Positions 55,901 to 64,000 of a stretch of 64,000 nt of DNA are shown piece by piece. The stretch lies in assembly GCA_023101885.1 (NCBI GenBank), contig JALPQD010000403.1, forward strand, positions 834,685 to 898,684, in the 5' to 3' direction. A model generated the notes under the pieces. It was given only the letters and a program-made list of their open reading frames with translations, did no database searches and was not told the origin of the DNA. The DNA is from Typhlomys cinereus. Its lineage: Eukaryota > Chordata > Mammalia > Rodentia > Platacanthomyidae. Within the stretch, counting starts at the first letter, position 1. Each line of letters begins with the position of its first letter. A program made the translations under genes and the position numbers.

Positions 55901-57191
55901 CAAGAATCTCAGGACATATTCACCAGAGTCTCATCAGCCCTCCTGGGATTCCAGTGGATTTCTGGTCAACTTTGGCATTTTAATGGCTTGCAAGTGAATA
56001 ACTCAAAGTCCTGCTTTTCTTTTCCTGGTGATGTTGTCCCTCTCCGTCAGGCTGTACTTGACTGTCTTAATAAGGAGACCACCTACCACACTGCGGTGTA
56101 GCCTTAACCTGTGACCCCTACATTGGTCCTGTTCCAAATGTGCTGATCGATTATTGGATAGGGAAGGAATGCACAATTCAATTCAACCCCCAATACACAT
56201 CAGCATCAGTTTCATACTTTCAATACTATTCTGTAACTACAAAAACGTCAATGTGAAGAAAGGTGGAGTAAGGGACATACATTCTGTTGCATTTTTGCAA
56301 GTTCCCATAAGTCTGTATTTATACCAAAATAAAAAGAATTTTTATTTAATGATTTTTCTGATAAATAGAGAGCAAGGGACATTCTGCTCCATTCTCTGTC
56401 AGCACAGACACATTTTTGGACCTAGCATTTCCAATTGTTTTGGTAGGGAACGGATATTCTCCCATATTTTTCTGTGGTTTGCCCTAAGCGTTTGCTGAAT
56501 TAACTGCATACTTTTAAGCAAACTGGTCAGCAGCGTGGAGACTTTGGTGAGATTTTTCTTATTGCAACCCTTCCAAGAATTTCAAATAAATCACCAAGCC
56601 TCCTACGAAATGATAACAATTTCTCAATCCTGCAGATGGCAGAAGGTGCAATCATTCTAAGAAATGTTCACTCCTTCCTGGTCTCAAGTTTCCCGGTCTG
56701 CGCTTGGAGACACAATGGCATTTTTCTTGATCTTCTCCAGGGAAGGCTTGAAAGATAGCACCTTGGTTTCGTGGTCCCTTCACAAGCCAATAAAAGATTT
56801 GATGGCACAAGTCATAAAACCATGGGCAGGAGCCATGAAGGCCTCAGGCTGCTCAACTTCCCTGCTTGATTTAAATGCAAGCACAAAGCACCTACCTTGG
56901 AAGGACAAACAGCAGGCCAGACCCAGGGCTGTCAGCTCATAGACCTAATGCCCTGGGTACTAAAAAGGACAGAATTCCAGGACCAGGTCAGTCAGAGGGT
57001 TTCCTGATATAGTTAGAAGTTGAAAGTTGTGGTCCCTTAGAACACAGCAGGAAAAATACACAGTGTAATAATTCATATTTTGAAATAGCTAGAAGAATTT
57101 CCACATAAGAAATGAAAATACTTAAAGGCATGGGAATATTAGTTACCTTGATTTAGTATTCCATACACATTGAATACATGCATTGAATTAC

Positions 57192-57194
<3 letters not shown>
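55901..57194. other. Mostly unique DNA with one L1 end
   Basis: Apart from the L1M 3' end at 56150-56345 nothing is recognised. Plus-strand frames at 55799-56101 and 56664-56942 are unsupported. Confidence 0.5.
56150..56345 (+). mobile_element. L1M 3' terminal fragment
   Basis: GTTGCATTTTTGCAAGTTCC, CATAAGTCTGTATTTATACC and AAAATAAAAAGAATTTTTAT match the extreme 3' end of L1M elements (CTGTAAATCTAAAATTATTCC, AAAATAAAAAG). Confidence 0.65.

Positions 57195-57224
<30 letters not shown>
57195..57224. repeat. (AT)n microsatellite
   Basis: A perfect AT alternating run of about 15 units. Confidence 0.95.
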
Positions 57225-57232
<8 letters not shown>

Positions 57233-57261
57233 AGTGCTCATTAAAGACATTTTCAATAAGC

Positions 57262-57385
57262 AATGTAAGTGCTGGTATGGCTATGTAGGTGATGGTCTAT
57301 ACCTGTGATCCCAATTCTCAGGAGACTGAGGCAAGAGGATCAAAAGTTTGAAGTCAACTGAGCTACAGGGTTTTAATTAAATAGA
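57262..57385 (+). mobile_element. B1 SINE
   Basis: GGTGATGGTCTATACCTGTG, ATCCCAATTCTCAGGAGACT and GAGGCAAGAGGATCAAAAG follow the B1/7SL order (GTGGTGGCGCACGCCTTTAAT, CCAGCACTCGGGAGGC, GAGGCAGGCGGAT). Diverged. Confidence 0.75.
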
Positions 57386-57404
57386 CTAACTTTAAAAAAT
57401 GTTT

Positions 57405-57413
57405 GCATAGTGC

Positions 57414-57445
<32 letters not shown>

Positions 57446-57655
57446 GAGTATGTGTGGTATATGTGCATGGTGTAAGTAAGTGCGGAGTATGTGTATATGT
57501 GTATACTGGTGAGACATCCATGCATGAGTTATGGGTATATGCAGAGCCATACTGGGTTTTTTATATGGGTGTTGGGATTTGAACTTGGGTCCTCATGCTT
57601 TCACAGCAAATGCTCTTATCCCCTTAGCCATCTCCTCAGTCCCCAAACTCATTTT
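57405..57655 (-). mobile_element. tRNA-derived SINE
   Basis: On the minus strand GAGGAGATGGCTAAGGGGAT (A box) and GAGGACCCAAGTTCAAATCC (B box), then CCAACACCCATATAAAAAAC, ending in CA/TA-rich DNA including a TA run at 57418-57446. Truncated and diverged. Confidence 0.72.
57418..57446. repeat. (TA)n microsatellite
   Basis: A TA alternating run of about 14 units inside the SINE tail. Confidence 0.93.
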
Positions 57656-57744
57656 GCAAATAGAAGAAAATCATTCTTAGGCAGATCCATAGAGCAAGAA
57701 AATCCTAACAGCTATGTTGAAAATCTGGCCATGTGGTAGATTAT

Positions 57745-57788
57745 ACTACATGTAGGTGATGGTACAGACCTGTAATCTCAGGAACACT
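57745..57788 (+). mobile_element. Short B1-like fragment
   Basis: CATGTAGGTGATGGTACAGA followed by CCTGTAATCTCAGGAAC matches the first part of B1. Only about 45 bp. Confidence 0.4.
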
Positions 57789-57792
57789 ACTG

Positions 57793-58200
57793 GTTTCTAT
57801 AGCTGCATTGCAAATTAACACAAGCTTGGCTGCTTAAAGTAACACCTTTATTATTCCAGTCCCTGAAGGTAAAAAAATCTTGCAGGGCCTTCACAGGTCC
57901 CACCTATTTTCAGAAATCAAGGTGCAAACCAGGATGTCTCCCCTTCAGAAGTTTGGCCCCCTTCATAGCTCAATGGTTGCTAGCAGAATTCAGTTTTCTT
58001 ATACCTGCAGGACTGGGTCCTAGCTTTCTTTCCGGGCATTATTTTCAGCTGTGGGAGACCACATTCATCTTCCTAGTAGGATCTGTCTGAGGTCAGGGCT
58101 GGGGCTCCTCTCATGTTAGGAAAGGACTAAGTTTAAGGACAATCTCCCTTTTGATTATCTCCAAGTGAGTTTATCAGGAAGATTCATTGCATCTCTCATG
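57793..58200 (-). mobile_element. MLT1-type MaLR LTR
   Basis: TTTCTATAGCTGCATTGCAA, ATTAACACAAGCTTGGCTGC and TTAAAGTAACACCTTTATTA are the reverse complement of the MLT1 end region (polyadenylation signal on the minus strand), followed by diverged LTR. The right boundary is uncertain. Confidence 0.65.
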
Positions 58201-58739
58201 TTCTTCACCTCTGAAATCACACCATGGAGAGAAAGCAATCATACAGTGCTGCCCCTTTTTAGCAGAGGGAATTACACGGGGCATGTCCAACGGAGCATGG
58301 GAGTACCACACAGCCACAGGACTGCCCTGTACAGGGACAACAGAAAGCACAAAGTCCCTTCTCCATCAAACCAAAATTCTCCCAATCTGCAGCGCAACAC
58401 ATTATATCCTAAAGCAGGTGGAGCTGAAATACACTAAGAGCAATTCCAGACCCAAGCAGCCCTGAAGGTGGCAGAGTGCAAGACATTCTTAGGATTCTTG
58501 ACAATGTCCAAGTCATGCCAGCCTTTCACCTGAATCACCAAACCTCCTTAGAAAGAAAGGCCATGACTTCTCAGCACGGAAGGAGGGTGAAGAGTCCAAT
58601 GTTCGCAGATGTCACCACTTCTGACTGCTCCCCAGACAGGACGGCCTGGGTTTGGAAAGTTTTGCTGTTCTCTGACCTTAACCGAAAAAATGTCTGTTGC
58701 CATCAGAGCTGGTCAGGCTCAGGTGCCTGCCAGCCGCAG
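58201..58739. other. No gene recognised
   Basis: Mid-GC DNA that could be MaLR internal sequence following the adjacent LTR. A plus-strand frame from 58476 runs 175 codons to 59003 through the minisatellite that follows. It has no recognised domain. Confidence 0.45.
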
Positions 58740-58965
58740 CCTGCAGATGGCAGGGTGGAGTGGATACCAGCAGATTCATCATGCAGACAGCAGAAGAGTG
58801 GATACCTGCAGGCCCACTCTGCAAACAGCAGAGGTGCTATCTGTAGGCCCAGGCTGCAGAGGGCATGGCAAAGTAGACAGACACCTGCAGACCAAGTCTA
58901 CAGACAGTGGAGTGGACACCTGCAGACCAGCCTTCAGAAACAACGCAGAGTCAATACCAGATCCA
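58740..58965 (+). repeat. Degenerate ~35-44-bp minisatellite, about six units
   Basis: Units share a pattern of CTGCAGA followed by a CAGAGTGGA core and then CACCTGCAGACCA. They start at about 58740, 58782, 58820, 58855, 58899 and 58933. GTGGACACCTGCAGACCA occurs at 58911-58928, and ACAGACACCTGCAGACCA is a close match at about 58876-58893. Units vary in length and are diverged. Two overlapping open frames (58476-59003 and 58609-59052) run through the array. Confidence 0.7.
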
Positions 58966-60023
58966 GAAAGTGGGGTTGGCAGACAGATATGGAAGGCCGG
59001 TGAGAGCCGCAGTGGACTCCGTGGACAGGAATGCTCCTCTTCTCAAACATAGGGACCCATTTTCTCTCAAAGGACATGCATACTGGGCTGAGCTACCCAA
59101 CAGCCTGATGAGACCGTTCAGCATCCCAAAGGTGATTATAATGGAGCAGATCTGTGATAAAGACCAGAGGTGAGCAAGAAGGTGTCTGTCCACAGGAGCA
59201 ATCAGTGTCAGGGACTGTGGGAGAATACGATCCAGAGTCCACCTCCTTATGTGTAAAACAACGACCGTTCCTGAACTGAGCTCAATGATGTGCCAGGGAG
59301 CTCAAGCAGTACCAGGGAGCTCCAAACTGTCACTGATTGTCAGGGATGACTTCTGCCACCGATAACCCTTTAGTAAGGACTCAATCAATGGCAGCTCCAG
59401 TGACTAGAGATGCTTCGGTCTACCTGCATACAGATTCCCATGGTGTCCTCCAGCCATATGTGTGAGTCTGGCAGAAAGTGAGTGAGTGACGTGTTTTCCG
59501 CTGCCTCGAAGAAGTGGGGCATGGATGCTTCAGAATCAGTGAAATGACCCTCAAGGTGAGGCTCTCCTCTAATCCGTGAGGGGGGCTGCCCTAACAACGT
59601 AGCACCTCGCAGACCACCTCTCAGTGCCTGGGCTCTTGGGATTCCTGGGCCGAATCAGAGCCTGAGAAGGAGGAGGCTGGAGGATGAAAGGAGAGAAACA
59701 GCGATAGAGAAAGGACCCCCTCAGAGCAGGGCCCTCAAAGTCAAGATTCCTGTTTTGTGACCTCCATGCTCTGTCCCCAGGAGGAGAGACCAACCCAGGA
59801 TGCATCTGCCAAGACACGTGTAATCCACACCCTAAGAGGCTGGCAAAGGTGGCATCAAACAGCTGCCTCCAGATCCCAAGGCCCAGAAGCTGAGGGGAGA
59901 CGGGAGGCAGTCAACAGAGGAAGAGGAGAAACGGCGACCACCTGTGCACCTGGCTGCTTTGATAAGTGAACACTCATTGCTCACCGTTCAGGTACTAAAT
60001 ATATCAAGGTCCTAATTTGGGTC
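58966..60023. other. No gene recognised
   Basis: Relatively GC-rich DNA without a recognised repeat. Short frames on both strands only. Confidence 0.5.
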
Positions 60024-60691
60024 TGTTGTGGTTGCATTTCAATGTCAACCTGACAGTTGCAGACTGTTTGGGGGCAGCTGTGGAAGGTTAAGGGTTGGAA
60101 TGGCCCCTGAACAAGTCTGCAAGTACTTGACTGATTGCTGTGGAGAACCCAGCCCATAGTGGGTGGTACTTTCCAGGGGTGGACCAGATAATAGAGGTGC
60201 AAGGAGGAGGGACTTGCTCTTCCCTTATCTTGTGTTGACTTGCTGCGGAGTCCACTCTGCAAGTGTCGTTCACTTTTAGAGCTTCGTGGCCTTCTTTGTT
60301 GCTGCTGTTGCTGCCTCCGTCCTTGGCTGACTTGGAGCTTCACCTTTTCCATCACGTTGTTGCTGTTCCCGCTGCCTTTGGAGCCTGGTCTCTAGGCCTT
60401 GCTGCTGTTCGCTGTTCATCGCTGACATCAGAGCCCAGCTGTTCACTGATATCGGAACCCAGCGTCTTCAACCCTCCAAAAGAAGTAAAGGCTTGATATC
60501 TTCTTGGATCTTTTGGCTTTGTGGAAAATTCTGGTCAAGAATTAAGCAGCTGTGGGTGGCTACTTTGAAGGACACTATTTTTATTATGAATTATTTTAAT
60601 AAACTTATTTATTTATATAATTTTTTATATAATTTATTTATATAATTAGATTCTATAGATTCTGTTTCTTCAGAGAACCCTGACTAATACA
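60024..60691 (+). mobile_element. 668-bp LTR with near-exact 5-bp target duplication
   Basis: Begins TGTTGTGGTTGCATTTC and ends AACCCTGACTAATACA, the usual TG...CA form of a MaLR-like LTR. The 5-bp flanks are GGGTC (60019-60023) and GGATC (60692-60696). The first part matches the MTE-like LTRs (ATGTCAACCTGACAGTTGC, CCCAGCCCATAGTGGGTGG). Unlike them it carries a CTG/TTG-rich middle (60295-60415) and an AATAAACTTATTTATTTAT end. A solo element with no retroviral gene alongside. Confidence 0.82.
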
Positions 60692-61579
60692 GGATCACTG
60701 CAGAAAAGAAGGAAGATTTTGGGTGACTCTGCTCAGGCTACTATGAAGAACCCACAGACCGGAGAGATGTAAGCTGGAAGTTTAAGGTCAAACATCAACA
60801 AACTTAGTTCTTTCTGAGTCTTATCTCCTTGGCCATTTTCTCCCTGTGTCTCACATGGCCCTACTCTGCAGTCATGTGGGAATCCAAATACTCGACACTG
60901 ATCTCAGGGACAGACTCTGTCAGTCACAACTCTCCTAGTGTCCAGGGTCTGTGATCTGTTTGTTCAAATGTCCAGCATGGCACAATGTGGGCTTCCTCAA
61001 CGCGTCAGGCTCTGGGGCTGGAACAGTGAGATGGAGCTCGGAGCTCAGCTAAGGAGCATGGCGCCAAGCAGAGACTTTTGTCTGGAGCCCCAGAGACAGC
61101 TGTCTCGCTTCAGGCCCTGGGGACAGAGCTGAGCCAGACGAGCCACTGGCTTGCTCCTGTTAGTCTGTGGAGAGCTTTGTCTCACTGGAACGCTCCCACT
61201 TTGGGAGGACCAGTGAGGAGGATGCTTTGTCCACCTTGCCCTGGACTCCTTGGGAATTCTCCTAGTCTTAGACAAAGACACGTACTGGGCTGCAGAGGAC
61301 ATTCAGAAATAAGAAAGAATCACAGTCGCCACTCTAATCTGAAGGATGTGGGAAAAAAATCAATAAGGCCCAATGTACCATAGAGATTAAGGTGATAGAA
61401 GAGCCTGGGTCTAAGTTAAAGACCAGAGAGGCAAAGACATCTGTGCCAAAGAGGTTGAGGAAGGGGCATTACATTTTCCAGGGGCTTCAGAAAGGGCATG
61501 CAGAGTCATGATGCACAAGGGACAGCCATGTGGCACTAATAAGCATGTCTCTGCTAGGACATTTGGTGGAATTAAGATA
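60692..61579. other. No gene recognised
   Basis: Unique-looking DNA. A plus-strand 101-codon frame (61078-61383) and minus 85-codon frame (61045-61302) overlap each other, with no family similarity. Confidence 0.5.
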
Positions 61580-63060
61580 CCCTACCCCTCCAATGAATGG
61601 GAAGGAAGAAGAGAAGGTTAGAGTGCAGACTTTGGAAGAGGAGATATAGGATACCACGGACAGTAGGGTGAAGGAAGGAATAATGGGTAAGAATTGGGGT
61701 GGAACCAGACAGGAATTCCCTATTATATTTATATATCAAAAACATTTTAGTTTTTACAAAAGGAGCAAGAATGGACAGTGCCTGTACAGAGGAGCACAGA
61801 GAGAGGAAGATAAGGTAAAACAAATAATTCCCTGAGCTGGTCTTAGAACCCAGAAACAATTAGACAATACTAGAAATAACAGGAATATGATACTTCCTGT
61901 TAAGTTGTTGGTCGGAGAGGTCTCAATGGCTCCCCAAACAGTATAGGCTTCTGCCATTTCTCTTCATTGCCTTCTAGAAACTGACAGTAAGACACTATTA
62001 CTGAACATGAAACATGCATGGATCACAGGACATGAACAAAAAAACACCAGCTAGAACTGGTCTGGAAGCTTCCTCCTTGCTGGAGAGCTTACATAGTATG
62101 AGAGAGTAATATGGAGGCTATGAACGAGGGAAAAGCAATTATAAGTCTCAGCAACCTGTGAAATCTATAAGTTGCAATAATAATCACCATGACAACAGAG
62201 AACCATCAATGTAATAGTGGTATGAATATCAAGGAGGCAACCAGCAGTTTTAGGATAAGATTCAAAGCCCACTTGTCAAAATGCAATGCATTCCTATTAC
62301 TGTAAACTAGAACAAGAACCTATTAAAGGGAAAGGCATAAGTCCCAGGGAAAGAAAAGTCCATGAATGTTTGGCTATGAAGACACTACATCAAATTACTT
62401 TTTAAACATCTGTTTTTATACCCATAGATTAGAAGAGCACTCAGCTCTCAGTCTGGAATCCACCTTCTGCAAAAGAAAGAGATTACCACTGAAAAGCACA
62501 ACTCGCCAAAATTTAGAAAATAAATGACTGTGGACTGCTTGGACACTTTGCCACCCCCACCCTCTCCACAAGGCTGAGGAAACATCATACAAGAGGGAGC
62601 AGTAAGACTGTAAGAGCCTGAAGCCGGGGCAGTGGTAGGCCAGATATTATTGCCTGGACATGACAGGGCTGTGATATACATGGCAGATATGTATATTTTT
62701 ATAAGAGTTGCATGGGAACTGTCCTATCAGCATCACACTGTGAGCGCAGAAAGATCTCAAGAGGCTCCAAGCCTTCCTGAGAGACTGATGAGGACTAATG
62801 CTGATAGGGAAGAAATGCTGATCCATGATACTTGCTGGACCATGAATCATGTCAGGCATATAGACAAACTAGATGAAACTCAGTGAGCCACGCAAGTGAA
62901 AAAACTTAAAAATAGGAGAAAGTCTGGCAGAGGAGATGAAGGATAGTAAGGTAAAAAGGAAAGGAGATGGGATTGGGGACTAAGGAGTGGAAATATAAAT
63001 TCATTGCACTCACATATGCAACACTAAAAATAAAAGAATGCATATAAAAAATAAAGTAGT
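61580..63060 (+). mobile_element. L1 3' UTR, long fragment
   Basis: In order: CTTGCTGGAGAGCTTACATA, ATAATCACCATGACAACAGA, AAGATTCAAAGCCCACTTGT, CAAGGCTGAGGAAACATCAT, GACTGTAAGAGCCTGAAGCC, TGCCTGGACATGACAGGGCT and a terminal GAAATATAAATTCATTGCAC with AATAAAAG. This is the order of rodent L1 3' UTRs. About 1.5 kb, probably two overlapping L1 copies; ORF2 frame not seen. Confidence 0.72.
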
Positions 63061-63065
63061 ATAAT

Positions 63066-63290
63066 AGTTGCATGAGGTTGTGTAGGAATGATTAGGAGGT
63101 TAAACAAAAGTAGGCACAAAAGAGCTTTGTGAGAGAAACGGCAATATTCCGAAACTGGATTATGGTGATGGATGTACGACTCTACAAATTCATGAAAGAA
63201 GCATTTAGCATTGCATTTACAATGAGTGAATTTGGGTATGCTAATTAGATTATCAATAAAGCTCTTTGGGTATTGAAGGAAAAAAAGATA
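63066..63290 (+). mobile_element. L1M 3' terminal fragment
   Basis: GAAACTGGATTATGGTGATG, GATGTACGACTCTACAAATT, CATTTACAATGAGTGAATTT and ATTATCAATAAAGCTCTTTG match the L1M/L1P 3' UTR end (GGATTGTGGTGATGGTTGC, CTCTGTAAATTTAC, AATGGGTGAATTTTATGG, CAATAAAGCTG). Confidence 0.88.
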
Positions 63291-64000
63291 TCCTGTCCCT
63301 GATGATATGTCTTGAGAAATGACCCCACTGTGTTGAAAGGAATTTGAAACACCTAACCTCTCCCATCCGTGGTTGCAGCCAGCCCTTGCTCTGCCCCGAA
63401 AGACCTTCAAAGGTCATCTCAGCTTGTGTCCTCTGAGCAGCTACTGTTGTGCCTGAAGACACAAAGAGAGAAGACCCAGAGCTGTATCCCTCCCTTCCAC
63501 TGAAAGGGTACTGGGGTCTCTCAGTGAATTGATCAGGGTCCACTACAGTCATGGGCTGATTACCCAGTCTGTGAGGCTGGCACTTTTGCATCTGATGCCA
63601 CAGCTTAGAGCCAGAAGTGCAAAATAGGCAGTGGAGAGGCAACAGGTACCAAGAGGAGGCAGGAATGTGTAAGCTCTAGGGCTGCATTAGACTCATAAGG
63701 ACGCCAGAAATTTTTTGACTGTAGTCAGAAGGCAGGAGCATGAGATATAGGTGGACCTGGGAGTGAGCATGGTGACCAAGAGATTAGACAGGTCAGGGAT
63801 GACAACGTCCCCTGGCCTCTAAGTGAGAAAGCTATTCCTTCGCCATCACCATCTGCACGTGACATGTGATCCAGGCTCCTTCGGAACCATTCACAGAAGA
63901 CACTTCTGAGGAATAACAGCTCAGCTCAGCCAAGGTGACACAATATAAATCCAGCCAGCAAGTATCCATGATGAAACCTAGCAGGTGATTGATCATCCCT
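63291..64000. other. No gene recognised
   Basis: Unique-looking DNA. Minus-strand frames at 63024-63410 and 63253-63642 (128 and 129 codons) run across the L1 boundary and overlap in different frames, so they are not credible genes. Confidence 0.5.

Noticed and set aside
58476..59052. Possible small gene over the minisatellite
   Set aside because: Repeat units vary in length without preserving a multiple of three, and no domain is recognisable; kept only as a finding.
1..64000. CRISPR array, operon, phage or plasmid features
   Set aside because: Composition, SINEs, LINEs, MaLR LTRs and microsatellites show mammalian nuclear DNA; the only regularly repeated arrays are simple repeats and one minisatellite.

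Overview
This window looks like ordinary non-coding nuclear DNA from a rodent. I found no exon, processed gene copy, tRNA or other RNA gene, CpG island or prokaryotic feature that I could defend. The open frames are short, start at arbitrary ATGs, overlap repeats or simple-sequence DNA, and resemble no protein family I know. The window is either intergenic or deep within a large intron.

The rodent assignment rests on the repeats. There are 7SL-derived B1 SINEs (6463, 30838, 57262), ID-like and B4-like tRNA-derived SINEs (1788, 7395, 24505, 27455, 54395), ERVL-MaLR LTRs of the rodent ORR1/MTE kind (12389, 26756, 34155, 35602, 50552, 53482, 54666), and L1 3' ends with G-rich polypurine 3' UTRs. 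The youngest-looking SINE (38853, 41309, 53688) has an ID/B2-like tRNA head, but its body is not the mouse or rat B2 body. I therefore suspect a mouse-related but non-murid rodent, such as a jerboa- or pocket-mouse-like lineage. This is inference from memory of repeat families; no library search was possible.

Layout: 1-5.5 kb is AT-rich unique DNA with a perfect 49-bp tandem duplication. 5.5-13.9 kb is repeat-dense: a B1 interrupted by another SINE, a MaLR provirus with both LTRs and an L1 inserted inside it, a solo ORR1-like LTR and two MIRs. 14-34 kb is sparser, with an old L1 split by an LTR, several microsatellites and long repeat-poor stretches. 34-37.4 kb holds a solo LTR with a perfect 5-bp target duplication, a SINE interrupted by an LTR, and a 298-bp CAG/CTG triplet tract. 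38.8-50 kb contains two young SINEs, several L1 3' ends, a 189-bp pure homopurine tract and a SINE split by an L1 insertion with an unusually long (53-bp) flanking duplication. 50-64 kb has paired MaLR LTRs, further nested insertions, a degenerate ~40-bp minisatellite, a 668-bp LTR and a long L1 3' UTR.

No genes work together here. What can be read is insertion history: at least seven nested insertions give a relative order of activity for L1M, MTE-like and ORR1-like LTRs, older and younger tRNA-derived SINEs and recent L1. I saw no convincing new biological system. The triplet tract, the long L1 flanking duplication, the lineage-specific-looking SINE and the homopurine tract deserve the closest second look.
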